Part shown: positions 49,515 to 59,409 of the stretch, one piece after another
Position numbering within the stretch: the first letter of the stretch is position 1
Layout: each line of letters opens with the position of its first letter
Assembly: GCF_901538355.1 (NCBI RefSeq)
Contig: NZ_LR593887.1
Location: 4,440,920-4,504,919, forward strand
DNA from: Tuwongella immobilis
GTDB taxonomy: Bacteria > Planctomycetota > Planctomycetia > Gemmatales > Gemmataceae
Length of the DNA: 64,000 bases
Reading direction: 5' to 3'
The notes under the pieces: generated by a model
Seen by the model: the letters and a program-made list of their open reading frames with translations, nothing else
What the model was told of the DNA's origin: nothing
Databases searched by the model: none
Program-made: the position numbers and the translations under genes

Positions 49515-50591
49515 ATGCCACTTTCGCTGATGCTCGCTAGTTTGCTGATTCCCGCCGCGGAGCCGGTCGATTGGCCAGCCAAATTCCAACGCCCGTATGC
49601 ACAAGCTCCCCTGCCCGATCTCGGACTCCGCCCGTTGCTGGTGGATGATCGCGGCAATGCCATCCAGACCCCACAAGCCTGGCACGCGCAACGCGAACGC
49701 CTGCTCGAACCATGGCGAGCATTTCTCGGCCCGGCCCCTGCTCCAGCGAAATCACTCGATGTCCGAATCGAATCGACGGAAACGCTGGAAGGGAATGTGG
49801 TTCGGCAATTGCTGAGTTTCGCCAGCGAAGGTGATGATCGCATTCGGGCGTATCTGTTGTTGCCCGATCCCAAGCGGTTTCCCGGCAAGCGACCCGCCAT
49901 GGTGGTCTTCCACGAGACAACCCGCGACACCCTTCGACAACCCGTGGGTCTGGGCGGCAAAGGCGATTTGGCAATCGCGAGCCAACTGACCGACCGCGGT
50001 TACGTCACGCTCAGCCCGGAATGCTACATTCTGAAGGATCCCAAAGGATGGGTGACGGGCCAAACCGCCGCATTGGCCAAACGACACCCGCAATGGACCG
50101 GCATGGGCAAAATGACCTTCGATGCCTCGCGCTGTGTCGATTTCCTGGAGTCGATTCGGCAAGCGGATGCGCAACGCATTGGCTGCATTGGCTTTTCGCT
50201 CGGTGCCAAGGAAGTGCTCTATGCCATGGCGTTCGAACCGCGATACCAAATTGGCGTCTTCAACGAAGGCGGAATCGGCCTGCGGATGAGCAATTGGTTT
50301 GATGGCTGGTATCTGACCCGCAAAATGATGGAGCGGGTGCCGAAATGGGAGCATCATCAACTGATCGGCCTGATCGCTCCGCGTCCGTTTCTGGTGATGG
50401 GCGGCGATTCAGCGGATGGCGATGCCAGTTGGCCGTTTGTGCATGCCGCGTTGCCGGTCTATCGGCTTTTGAACGCGGAAGCGAACGTGGGGTTATTCAA
50501 TCACCGAGGCAAACATACATTCCCAGCGGCGGCTCGGGAATTGGCGTATCAATGGGTCGATGCCCATTTGCAGCCGCATCCCAAGCCGTAA
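49515..50591 (+). CDS. Secreted alpha/beta hydrolase (acetyl xylan esterase/dienelactone hydrolase-like)
   Basis: 358 residues with a short signal-like N-terminus (MPLSLMLASLLIPAAEP). The nucleophile is Ser in IGFSLGAKE, the acid in GGDSADGD and the His in HRGKHTFP; the family pattern with VVFHETT is that of large planctomycete esterases related to acetyl xylan esterase. It probably acts on acylated sugars outside the cytoplasm. A GGAGA site precedes the ATG at 49515. It converges on the small conserved gene 19 bases away. Confidence 0.88.
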   Translation: MPLSLMLASLLIPAAEPVDWPAKFQRPYAQAPLPDLGLRPLLVDDRGNAIQTPQAWHAQRERLLEPWRAFLGPAPAPAKSLDVRIESTETLEGNVVRQLLSFASEGDDRIRAYLLLPDPKRFPGKRPAMVVFHETTRDTLRQPVGLGGKGDLAIASQLTDRGYVTLSPECYILKDPKGWVTGQTAALAKRHPQWTGMGKMTFDASRCVDFLESIRQADAQRIGCIGFSLGAKEVLYAMAFEPRYQIGVFNEGGIGLRMSNWFDGWYLTRKMMERVPKWEHHQLIGLIAPRPFLVMGGDSADGDASWPFVHAALPVYRLLNAEANVGLFNHRGKHTFPAAARELAYQWVDAHLQPHPKP

Positions 50592-50610
50592 GTTGTTTCT
50601 TGGCTGTGAT

Positions 50611-50913
50611 TTACGACGGTAAACTCGAATCCGAAGTCGGGAACCGCCAAGCCCAAATGCGACGTTGCAACCAATTGGCACGTCGCAAGGCGGGATCGCT
50701 GCTGGAGAGGGTGCGTTGACGACCACGTTTGGTCCCGACCACCAGTCGGCCATCCGGCAGCACTTGCAGCACCCGATAATACTTCACCACGACATAGCTG
50801 TAGTTATCACCGCTTTCCGCCGGAGCGATTTCGGTGGCATTCGGTCCGGGATGATCCGAAAATTTGTGTTTTCGGTAGATCACACAATCACCCGGTTGAA
50901 GCAATCCGGACAT
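50611..50913 (-). CDS. Small conserved planctomycete protein
   Basis: 100 residues. GGAGG, 9 bases before the ATG at 50913, gives it a strong start. The core GDCVIYRKHKFSDHPGP, then PAESGDNYSYVVVKYYRV, then VGTKRGRQRTLSSSDPALRRANW reads as a small beta-rich domain with a charged C-terminus; similar proteins occur in other planctomycetes as far as I recall, without a known role. A TACAAT and a palindrome upstream (51040-51060) may be its promoter and operator. Confidence 0.82.
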   Translation of the reverse strand: MSGLLQPGDCVIYRKHKFSDHPGPNATEIAPAESGDNYSYVVVKYYRVLQVLPDGRLVVGTKRGRQRTLSSSDPALRRANWLQRRIWAWRFPTSDSSLPS

Positions 50914-51039
50914 GACCAAACCCTCCCAGAGAACGGTCACCTCCCAAGGGATGACAGAGGGAACAGGAGAAAAATCCCAAGGAGCATCATCAGCGCATCC
51001 AATCGCTCATGAAAGAGTCTGGTTCCCTGTGTTTGGTTC

Positions 51040-51060
51040 GAGACTCAGTCTCTTATTGTA
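51040..51060 (-). promoter_or_regulatory. Candidate -10 element with adjoining palindrome
   Basis: On the minus strand TACAAT (51060-51055) is followed two bases later by the perfect inverted repeat GAGACTGAGTCTC (51052-51040), which would cover the transcription start of the small gene at 50913. No good -35 is seen, so an activator or repressor may act here. Confidence 0.4.
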
Positions 51061-51073
51061 TCCAAATCCACGA

Positions 51074-52252
51074 TTATTTGGGATTTGCGCGCGGAATTTT
51101 TACCGTTTTTTCGACGTCCTTCGCGAAAATCGCCACGACAATCTCGCCCTCGCTGGTCACATAGCCACGATACATTCCATCTGTCAGCGGGGTCATGCCA
51201 AATTGATGTTCCCCACTGGGCGTCAGCGCGATCAGCCCACCGACGCCGCCCGGCTCATCTGGAAGCTGCGCAATGGTTTGCGACACGGCCTCTTTCAGAG
51301 TCGCCTTGCCGTAGAGCATTCGCGCCACCACATCATGGGCCACCGCGTGGCGGATGAACAACTCGCCGGTTCCGGTGCAAGAAACGCCGCACGCGCGATC
51401 ATCGGCATACGTCCCCGCCCCAATAATCGGACTATCGCCAATTCGCCCGGTCGCTTTCCCGGTCATTCCCCCGGTAGATGTGCCGGCGGCCAACTGTCCT
51501 TGCGTGTCGCGGGCGACGGCTCCTACCGTCCCAAACCGTTGCTTGGCTTCCGCTTGCGCGTGATCCGCTTCGGAATTCGCCGCGCCCATCGGTTTGCCTT
51601 CCGTTTCCCGACGATGGCGATTGCGGATCGTGGTCACTTGTCGATCCGTCCAAAAGTATAAATTACTAACCGCCTGAATGTCAAATCGAGTTCGCACAGC
51701 TTCGGAGAGCACATATTCTTCAGCACCCGCACCCGCCAAGAGCAGATGCCGCGAATCGGGCATTTCCATCACCGCACGGGCTGCCGAAATGGGATTCTTC
51801 ACATGCGTGACACCCGTGACCGCGCCGGCTCGCTTCCGCGGGTCACGCTTTCCCGGCCCGGTGCCGGTGGTTCGCCCTTCCATGATCGACGCATCCAACT
51901 CCGCCCGGCCATCCGCGGTCAGCACCGCTCCGCGACCAGCGTTGAATAATTCCGAATCTTCCAAGACCCGAATCGCCGATTCCACGATCTCGACACTGGT
52001 GCGTTTTTGCAAATATCGCTCGTATCCGGCGGCAAGTGATTGGGCCAACACGGCTTCAAATTCCGCACGCCCCAGCCCGGCAGCGGTCATTTCCGCTTCG
52101 CTCATCGGGCCAGCGCCGCCATGAATGACCAACACGGTCGATGCGCGTGCCTGTCGTGGTTCTGCCATGCTCAATCCCCACCCGCTGAGAATGCCGACCG
52201 AAATCACCGTCAATACCAGCCCTACCCGCCCGAACCGCTTGCGTGGTTTCAT
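51074..52252 (-). CDS. Secreted isoaspartyl peptidase/L-asparaginase (Ntn-hydrolase)
   Basis: 392 residues with a signal peptide (about 1-37). The proenzyme is expected to cut itself before T242 in RFGTVGAVARD, the nucleophile of class 2 (EcAIII-type) asparaginases; the preceding VIHGGAGP and later GTYADDRACGVSCTGTGE segments are typical of the family. It would hydrolyse isoaspartyl dipeptides, and perhaps asparagine, outside the cytoplasm. Divergent from the giant surface protein gene. The start follows a GAGAC site only weakly, but the signal peptide supports it. Confidence 0.92.
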   Translation of the reverse strand: MKPRKRFGRVGLVLTVISVGILSGWGLSMAEPRQARASTVLVIHGGAGPMSEAEMTAAGLGRAEFEAVLAQSLAAGYERYLQKRTSVEIVESAIRVLEDSELFNAGRGAVLTADGRAELDASIMEGRTTGTGPGKRDPRKRAGAVTGVTHVKNPISAARAVMEMPDSRHLLLAGAGAEEYVLSEAVRTRFDIQAVSNLYFWTDRQVTTIRNRHRRETEGKPMGAANSEADHAQAEAKQRFGTVGAVARDTQGQLAAGTSTGGMTGKATGRIGDSPIIGAGTYADDRACGVSCTGTGELFIRHAVAHDVVARMLYGKATLKEAVSQTIAQLPDEPGGVGGLIALTPSGEHQFGMTPLTDGMYRGYVTSEGEIVVAIFAKDVEKTVKIPRANPK

Positions 52253-52569
52253 GTTGCGTCTCGCCGATTGATGTCGAATCTGGCGTCGAAGTGACCAGTG
52301 CCGCAGCCCAGGCTACGGGCATCGGAGATCTTACGCAATCGCTCCCAATCTGCGTAGAGCCGTTCCGATCCGAGATGTGGCTGGGAGCGGAATTCACAGC
52401 GTCAGTGAGGCAACTGGTTTATTCATGAATTTCCTGTGAATCTTTGAAGTAGCTGAAATGATAATTCACCTGAAAGTTGCCCATCCTCTCACACTTTGTC
52501 CTGATCTCTGTAGTTATGGGTTATGTCATATTAGATTCTTTCGTGATGGTCCCTTTGAGAATACTCCCG
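52253..52569. other. AT-rich divergent intergenic region, 317 bases
   Basis: Lies between the asparaginase gene (minus) and the giant surface protein (plus). The right half is AT-rich with a GATAAT (52460-52465) and a TTGTCC, but I cannot make a full promoter with proper spacing. No supported gene. Confidence 0.5.
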
Positions 52570-55500
52570 ATGACTCGCCGCAATCCGCCCTCCCGAACGC
52601 CGTCGTTTGTGCGAATCGAACTTCTCGAAGATCGACTGGTTCCTGCCACCCCGCTGAACATCGCCGGGCCGGATCGATTCACTGTCAATTCCACCACCGC
52701 ACAAGTGCTGGATGTCTTGGCGAACGATCTTTCGCTGTATGGCGAGGCCGGGAATGTCAATGTCGTGCAAAACGACAAACTGAATAATGCAACATCCGTG
52801 TCCCTGACGGTCCCGCAGAGCACCCCGAACTTTCAGATCATCGGCGGTAACCGTGGCGACTACGATGTGCAGATCGGACCGGTGCGGACGGATGACGTTG
52901 CCAACGGGATCCTGATTACCTCGATTCGTGAACTCGGCGGACGGGATAACTCAGCAGGTGGAGACACAGCAGGCAAAAACTTTGCGATTGCCAGCGCAGA
53001 TGGGAACGGTACTTCTTATTTTATCCCCGTCAATGCCGTGGTAGGCAATCCTTCTGCCGCCGCGAATAGCGAACTGAATCACAACATCGCAGCAGGTTAT
53101 TTCCCGTATGCCAACGGCTGGATCGGCGGCGTGTTCGATAGCGGCACCAGCACGCTGCGGTCGTCTTCGGGGCTGACGGTTGGCACACACTTCATTGTCG
53201 CGGGTACCGGCACCTATACGGTGAATCTCTCCTCGCTGGGAATTAGCTCGCAAACGGGCGGGGTGCTCCTCACGGTCAGCGGCGATAACAACTCGAACTA
53301 CACGCAACAGCGTGCCAATGCGGACGGCACCTGGACTATTTTCAACGTCCTGGGTACGTCCGACGCTGGCGCGTTGGTCAACGGCGATGTCACATTCGTG
53401 TATGTGCCGAATAATCTGCCGAACTTCGCCTCGGGATTGGTATCCGAAGATGGCACGATTATCCAAGGAACGGGCTTCACCGCCGTCAACAGTGCCAACG
53501 GGGAAATTCGCCTGACGATTAATGGCTACACGCCAGCGGATGGGATTCTGCTGATCTCGCCGGAAGGCGACGGCGGCACCGACTTGGGTGATAACATCGT
53601 CACCTATGGCGTCGATGGCAATACGTTTGTCATTCAAACTTACGATCTCTCGTCGACTTCGCCCGCGACGCTGGTCGACACCAACCAGCGCATGTTCACC
53701 TTCGCATTCATCCCCAGTAGCAGCAAACTGAACACGCCGACCATCTCGAAGGTCGATGGCATGGCCATTTCGGTGGGTGGCAGTGTGACGCTGGCATCGG
53801 GTGCGAAAGTCACGCTCACCGCCGATGGCAAGCTCGATTACAATCCGAACGGGGCGTTCCTCAACAAGACCCCGAATAGTCCGGGGCTTTCATCGCCGCA
53901 GGACTTCTTCAGCTATACGGTGCAAGTCGCTGGCGGTGGCACGATCGATGGCAATGTGACCATCGATATCATTGCTGCCGAAGATGCCCCGACCGCCAAC
54001 AAGGATACCGTCACCGGCAAACTCGGCGACACCATCACAATTAATCCTCTGGCCAACGACACCGACCCGGATATTCGCTATATCGTCGAAGGGGCCAACC
54101 TCAAGGCGGTGCAGAACGATACGGCCAACAACTCCACGTCGGTCACCGTCACCGTCGAGCAAGGAACCCCGAACTTTTTAATTAATCCGGGCACGAATCG
54201 CGGTGATTACGAAATCACGATCGGCACGAATGTCTTGACCGATCGGGGAGATGATACTCGAGGTGGGGTGCTGATTTCGACCATCGCCTCCACGGGGGTC
54301 GATCACGGTCAAGGGCAAGGTGTGCAGTTCGGCCAGGCTGCACTGGCATCGGCTAGCAACATTGCCGGGTCGGCGAACTACTTCATCGCGCTGCACACGA
54401 CTGGCCCCGGTGATGAATACAACGACAACGTTTCTGCGGTCTACTTTCCGTATGCCAACGGTTGGATCGGCGGCCACTTCTCGACAACCGATGGTGCCAA
54501 CGGTGGTGCCAATACGCTGTTGGTGGGCAGCCCCGGTCTGGTGGTTGGCACGCATGTCATCAACAACGGCAGCGGTCGCACCACGATCGATCTCACATCC
54601 TTGGGAATCAATTCCCAGGAAGATGGGATTCTGCTGGTCAATCACGGCAAGAACGAAGATAACTACGGCCTTCAAGTGGCCAATGCCGATGGCACCTGGT
54701 CGGCATATGTGCGTGATACGGGCACATCCGGAAGCGGCGGCGGCGAACAAGATCCGGTTGCCTTTGTCTATGTTCCGCTGAACTCCCCAGGCGTGACCGT
54801 TGGGAAGTTCGATGGCAACGCGGGAATTCTGATGGGCTCCGGCTTTACCCTCACGAAAGTGACGGGTACGGTGGGCACCTACCGATTGAGCATTCCGGGA
54901 CAAACCCCGCGAAGCGGAGCCTTGTCGTTGACCATCGAAGCGGCATCGACAACAGCCGCCAATTTCGACAACATCATCATGTACCGCCCCGATGGCGATG
55001 ACTGGATCATCGAGATCCGCGACATTACCGGCAGCGGGGCGACCAATCTCCCGGTGCTGGAAGATATCGGCGCGGAAGTGGCGGCCGTCTTCGCATTCAT
55101 TCCGTTCCAAGTGGCGGATCAAGCCAATCTGCGAATCACGCAAATCAACGGCGTCAACATCACCGTTGGCACGCCGGTCACGCTGGCTTCCGGCTCGCAA
55201 GTGACGTTCAATGCCGATAACACGTTTAGCTATGTTTCCACCACGTTCGTGGGGACTGACACGTTTACGTACACGATCGTTGACCCCACTGGCCGCACCA
55301 GCACGGGTACGGTGGAAGTGGAAGTGACGGAAACCAACCTCGCCCCAGTCGCCAATGATGCCAGCTTTAGCGTGTTGGAGAATTCCGCTGCGGGGACGGT
55401 GGTGGGGACGGTGACGGCCAGCGATCCCAACATCGGCACTGCCAACCGCACGCTCACCTACGCAATCACGGCGGGCAACACCGGCAACGCCTTCGCCATC

Positions 55501-58500
55501 AATGCCAGCATCGGCGAAATCACCGTCGCGGCGGGTGCCAACATCGACCGCGAAACCCTTGCTTCGTATCTGTTGACCATCACCGTTACCGATGGTGGCT
55601 CCCCGTCGCTGAGTGCCAATGCCAGCGTCTCGATCCTTGTTACCGATGTCAACGAACCGCCCACGGCGGGGAATCCGACATTCAACCTGCCGGAAAACTC
55701 CCCGGCGAGCACTATTGTCGGCACGGTGGTGGCCAACGACCCCGATACCGGCACCAACGGCCTGCTGACCTTCAGCATCACCGGTGGCAATACCGACAAT
55801 GCGTTCGTCATCAACCCGCAGACCGGCGAAATCACTGTGGCGACGGGGGCAATCCTCGATTTCGAGACACTGCCCAGCTACACGCTCACGGTTACGGTGG
55901 TCGACGCCGCTGTCACACCGCTCAGCACCACGTCGACCGTCACCATCAACCTGACGGATGTCAACGAAGCCCCGATTGCGGTGGATCAATCGTTTGAGCT
56001 GCTCGAAAACGCGACGACCGGCACCACGGTTGGGACAATCGCCGCCAGCGACCCCGATGCCGGCAGCAACGGCACACTCAGCTACGCCATCACGGGTGGA
56101 AACACCGGGAATGTCTTCGCCATCAACGCCACAACGGGCGAAATCAGCGTCGTCGATCCCAGCACCATCAACATCAACACCACGCCCAGCTACAGCCTCA
56201 CCATTACCATCAGCGATGGTGGCTCGCCGTCGCTGAGTACGACAATCACTGCGACGATTACGATCACCGACAATAATGATCCGCCCACAATCGGCGATCA
56301 ATCGTTCAATGTGCTCGAAAACGCCGCCAATGGCACGGTGGTTGGCACCATCGTCGCCAATGACCCGGACAGCGGCACCAATGGCACGCTGACATTCACC
56401 GCGATCGGCGGTGACCTCGGCGGCATCTTCACCGTCAATGAATCGACCGGCGAAATCATCGCCGTCAATGCCGACCTGCTCGATTTCGAGACGACACCAA
56501 CCTACACCTTCACGGTGCGGGTCACTGACGGTGGCACGCCGGGGCTGACGGCCACCGCGACCATCACCATCAACGTGTTGGATGTCAACGAAGCACCCAC
56601 GCTCAACGACATCAGCTTCAGCATCCCCGAAAATAGCAGCGCGGGCACCACGGTCGGCACCATCACCGGAACCGATGTCGATGCGGGGGCCAACGGATCG
56701 CTCAGTTACAGCATCACCGGCGGCAACGAATCGGGTGCCTTTGCGATCAACCCGACAACCGGCGAAATCACGGTCATCGACCCTGCACCGCTCGATTTCG
56801 AGACCACGCCATCCTTCACGCTCACGGTTACGGTGAGCGATGCCGGCTCCCCCAGCCTGACCGCATCCGCGACGGTGACAATCACCCTCACCGATGTCAA
56901 CGAAGACCCGATTGCCAATTCGCCGCAAACCTTTACGGTGGAAGAGAATGCGAGCAACGGCACCTCACTCGGATCGATCGTCGCCAGCGATCCCGACACG
57001 GGAAGCAACGGCACACTCAGCTTTGCCATCACGGGTGGCAACGAGGCGGGCATCTTCGCCATCAACGCCAGCACCGGCGAAATCACCGTCGTCGATGGCA
57101 GCCAATTGGACTTTGAAACGACGCCAGCCTACACGCTGACGATTGCGATCACGGATGGTGGCAGCCTGGCAAACTTCATCACGATCACCGCTGAAATCTC
57201 GGTGATTGACGTGAATGAGGCACCCACCGGCAGCGACCTGTCGCTGAGTGTGGCGGAAAATAGCCCCGTTGGCACCGTCGTCGGCACGGTCACCGGCAGC
57301 GATCCCGATACCGGCACCACCGGCACACTGACCTACGAAATCATCAGCGGCGACCCGCTCGGCCTGTTTGCAATCGATCCTTCCACCGGCGAAATCACCG
57401 TCGCCCGCACTGCCGGATTGGATCACGAAGCCCTTTCGCAAGTCGTGCTTGTCGTGCAAATCGCCGATGGCGGCTCGCCAAGCCTGATTGCAACGGTCAA
57501 TGTCACCATCGCCATCACCGATGTCAACGAACCGGTCACGCTGGCGAATGCTTCCGTGACCGTCGCGCAAAATGCTCCGGCGGGTGCGATTCTCGCGGTC
57601 ATCGCGGGGGTCGATGAAGATTCCGCCGCCCCGAATAACACGCTCACTTACGCGATCACGGGTGGCAACACCGGCGGCGCGTTTGCGATCAATTCCACGA
57701 CTGGCCAACTCACGCTGGCGAATCCCGCCGCGTTAGGGGCCGCCGGAAATGTCTTCTCGCTCAGCGTCACGGTCACCGATAGCGGACGCCCGAGCTTCTC
57801 GGCAACCGCGACGATTCGCGTGGAAGTGACTCCGGTGAACAATGCCCCCAGCGGCACCGGATTCGCCACCTCGATTCTTGAAAACGCCAGCAACGGTACG
57901 GGAATCGGCACCGTCATCGGCAGCGATCCCGACAGCGGCAACGATGGCACCCTGCGCTACGCAATCACGGGTGGCAACATCGGCGGCGTCTTTGCGATTG
58001 ATGCAGCCACTGGCGTCATCTCGATCGTCAACGCTGCCGAGTTGGAATTCGACCGCGTTCCGGTGTACGAATTGACGATCACGGTATCCGATCAAGGCAA
58101 CCCCAGCCTGTCGGCCAGCACGGTTGTGCGAATCGATGTGATTCCGGTGATTCCGCCGGTTGAAACGCGACCCGGCGACCTCGTAATTGGTGCGGATGCC
58201 GGGGGTGCGCCGCGGGTGCAAATCCTGAATCCAGATGGATCGCTTCGCGCCGACTTCTTTGCCTACGATGTCAGCTACACTGGCGGGGTTCGGGTGGCGC
58301 TGGGCGACATCAACGGCGACGGAATCGCGGACATTATCACCGGCACTGGCATCGGTGGTGGCCCGCATATCCGCATCTTCGATGGCAAGACGTTGGCCGA
58401 TCTCGGCAGTTTCTTCGCCTACGATCCCAGCTACACCGGCGGTTTGTCGCTCGCGGTTGGCGATATTGACGGCGACAATCTGGCGGACATCATCACTGGC

Positions 58501-59220
58501 ACCGATGCCGGCGGTGGCCCGCATGTGAAAGTCTTCAGTGGCCGCGACTTCCGCGAATTGGCGTCGTTCATGGCCTACTCGACCGATTTCCGAGGCGGGG
58601 TGTCGGTCGCGTTCGGTGGCCAAGGGCGGATCATCACCGGGGCCGGGGCGGGTGGCGGACCGCACGTCAAGGTCTTCAACGGCCTGACGGGGACGGAGTT
58701 GGCGAGCTTCTTTGCCTACGAGCCGAACTTCCTGGGTGGCGTTGTGGTGGCGACCAATCGCCAGGGCGAAATCCTGACCACGCCGCGCACCGGCGAGACA
58801 CGCATTCGAGCCTTCGATGGCGCGACATTCGTGCTCCGCAACGAACTCACGCCGTATGTCCCGGCGATTGTCTCAGACCCCAACGATGGCCTGCTGGACG
58901 AATCGGAATTGGCGGAACTGACCGCGCAAGGCGGTGGGGTGTTCCTCAGCGGCACCCAACTGGCTGCACCGGTGATCCCGCCTGCTCCTCGCGTGTCGCG
59001 CATCTCGGCGACCGACATCAACGGCGACGGAATCGATGAATGGGTGGTGGCCAATGGACCGGGGAACGCGCAATCGGTGATCTCGATTTACGCGCGACCG
59101 GGACAAGGTTCCTTCGAGCTGGGCGAGACCGGCGATAATGTGGAAGGTGTGCTTGAACCGATCCGCACCATTGCACCGTTCGGCGAGTTCAACGGCGGCA
59201 TCTTTGTCGGCGGAAGCTAA
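52570..59220 (+). CDS. Giant cadherin-repeat surface protein with FG-GAP propeller
   Basis: 2,216 residues. The start region IELLEDRLVPATPLN carries the same tag as the protein at 27556 and no classical signal peptide. Two related blocks of about 440-450 residues follow (about 28-467 and 469-922), each with a VLANDxxxY/PLANDTDP word and a FPYANGWIGGxF motif, so they are an internal duplication. Residues about 925-1860 are nine cadherin-like domains of 104-105 residues with calcium-site DxNE and GxxDxDxGxN-type words. Residues about 1866-2216 are a propeller of GADAGGAPRVQI and ADFFAYD units like that of 27556. Probably a calcium-stiffened adhesin or cell-surface fibre. Start at 52570 with a weak GAGAA site. 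Confidence 0.92.
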   Translation: MTRRNPPSRTPSFVRIELLEDRLVPATPLNIAGPDRFTVNSTTAQVLDVLANDLSLYGEAGNVNVVQNDKLNNATSVSLTVPQSTPNFQIIGGNRGDYDVQIGPVRTDDVANGILITSIRELGGRDNSAGGDTAGKNFAIASADGNGTSYFIPVNAVVGNPSAAANSELNHNIAAGYFPYANGWIGGVFDSGTSTLRSSSGLTVGTHFIVAGTGTYTVNLSSLGISSQTGGVLLTVSGDNNSNYTQQRANADGTWTIFNVLGTSDAGALVNGDVTFVYVPNNLPNFASGLVSEDGTIIQGTGFTAVNSANGEIRLTINGYTPADGILLISPEGDGGTDLGDNIVTYGVDGNTFVIQTYDLSSTSPATLVDTNQRMFTFAFIPSSSKLNTPTISKVDGMAISVGGSVTLASGAKVTLTADGKLDYNPNGAFLNKTPNSPGLSSPQDFFSYTVQVAGGGTIDGNVTIDIIAAEDAPTANKDTVTGKLGDTITINPLANDTDPDIRYIVEGANLKAVQNDTANNSTSVTVTVEQGTPNFLINPGTNRGDYEITIGTNVLTDRGDDTRGGVLISTIASTGVDHGQGQGVQFGQAALASASNIAGSANYFIALHTTGPGDEYNDNVSAVYFPYANGWIGGHFSTTDGANGGANTLLVGSPGLVVGTHVINNGSGRTTIDLTSLGINSQEDGILLVNHGKNEDNYGLQVANADGTWSAYVRDTGTSGSGGGEQDPVAFVYVPLNSPGVTVGKFDGNAGILMGSGFTLTKVTGTVGTYRLSIPGQTPRSGALSLTIEAASTTAANFDNIIMYRPDGDDWIIEIRDITGSGATNLPVLEDIGAEVAAVFAFIPFQVADQANLRITQINGVNITVGTPVTLASGSQVTFNADNTFSYVSTTFVGTDTFTYTIVDPTGRTSTGTVEVEVTETNLAPVANDASFSVLENSAAGTVVGTVTASDPNIGTANRTLTYAITAGNTGNAFAINASIGEITVAAGANIDRETLASYLLTITVTDGGSPSLSANASVSILVTDVNEPPTAGNPTFNLPENSPASTIVGTVVANDPDTGTNGLLTFSITGGNTDNAFVINPQTGEITVATGAILDFETLPSYTLTVTVVDAAVTPLSTTSTVTINLTDVNEAPIAVDQSFELLENATTGTTVGTIAASDPDAGSNGTLSYAITGGNTGNVFAINATTGEISVVDPSTININTTPSYSLTITISDGGSPSLSTTITATITITDNNDPPTIGDQSFNVLENAANGTVVGTIVANDPDSGTNGTLTFTAIGGDLGGIFTVNESTGEIIAVNADLLDFETTPTYTFTVRVTDGGTPGLTATATITINVLDVNEAPTLNDISFSIPENSSAGTTVGTITGTDVDAGANGSLSYSITGGNESGAFAINPTTGEITVIDPAPLDFETTPSFTLTVTVSDAGSPSLTASATVTITLTDVNEDPIANSPQTFTVEENASNGTSLGSIVASDPDTGSNGTLSFAITGGNEAGIFAINASTGEITVVDGSQLDFETTPAYTLTIAITDGGSLANFITITAEISVIDVNEAPTGSDLSLSVAENSPVGTVVGTVTGSDPDTGTTGTLTYEIISGDPLGLFAIDPSTGEITVARTAGLDHEALSQVVLVVQIADGGSPSLIATVNVTIAITDVNEPVTLANASVTVAQNAPAGAILAVIAGVDEDSAAPNNTLTYAITGGNTGGAFAINSTTGQLTLANPAALGAAGNVFSLSVTVTDSGRPSFSATATIRVEVTPVNNAPSGTGFATSILENASNGTGIGTVIGSDPDSGNDGTLRYAITGGNIGGVFAIDAATGVISIVNAAELEFDRVPVYELTITVSDQGNPSLSASTVVRIDVIPVIPPVETRPGDLVIGADAGGAPRVQILNPDGSLRADFFAYDVSYTGGVRVALGDINGDGIADIITGTGIGGGPHIRIFDGKTLADLGSFFAYDPSYTGGLSLAVGDIDGDNLADIITGTDAGGGPHVKVFSGRDFRELASFMAYSTDFRGGVSVAFGGQGRIITGAGAGGGPHVKVFNGLTGTELASFFAYEPNFLGGVVVATNRQGEILTTPRTGETRIRAFDGATFVLRNELTPYVPAIVSDPNDGLLDESELAELTAQGGGVFLSGTQLAAPVIPPAPRVSRISATDINGDGIDEWVVANGPGNAQSVISIYARPGQGSFELGETGDNVEGVLEPIRTIAPFGEFNGGIFVGGS
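55342..58155 (+). repeat. Nine tandem cadherin-domain repeats (312-315 bases each)
   Basis: Boundaries begin near 55342, 55657, 55969, 56281, 56593, 56905, 57220, 57532 and 57844. The period is 312 or 315 bases; most units begin around an Ala/Pro-Pro/Pro-Thr word and end in a TDVNE-like calcium linker. The regular length suggests growth by unequal recombination. Confidence 0.85.
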
Positions 59221-59230
59221 CCCATGAGCA

Positions 59231-59265
59231 GACCGCGAGACGGACATTCATCCGATCTCGCGGTC
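59231..59265 (+). terminator. Strong hairpin after the giant gene
   Basis: GACCGCGAGA and TCTCGCGGTC form a perfect 10-base stem, with an inner CGGA/TCCG pair. It starts 11 bases after the giant gene's stop. There is no T-tract. Confidence 0.7.
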
Positions 59266-59292
59266 CTGGCAATCATCGCATCTATCGAACAA

Positions 59293-59362
59293 CAGGCACC
59301 AGTCGGCACTCCAACAGGTGGGTGGGAAACGCATCGGGGTTTGGGGTGAGTGTTGGTGCCTG
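59293..59362. other. Long-loop inverted repeat
   Basis: CAGGCACCA (59293-59301) and TGGTGCCTG (59354-59362) are perfect 9-base arms separated by 52 bases. It lies between the giant gene's terminator and the TerB-like gene. It could be a structured RNA or chance; no other evidence. Confidence 0.3.
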
Positions 59363-59409
59363 ATTTCCCCGCAATCGAACGCTGCTACGATCGACAATCG
59401 TCGTGACAA

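Noticed and set aside
54178-56928. A 916-codon minus-strand open frame within the giant gene
   Set aside because: It runs antisense to regular cadherin repeats and mirrors their period; the opposite strand carries the real domain motifs.
55342-58155. Possible CRISPR or satellite array in the giant gene
   Set aside because: The 312-315-base period encodes cadherin-like domains and keeps the reading frame; there are no short identical repeats with spacers.
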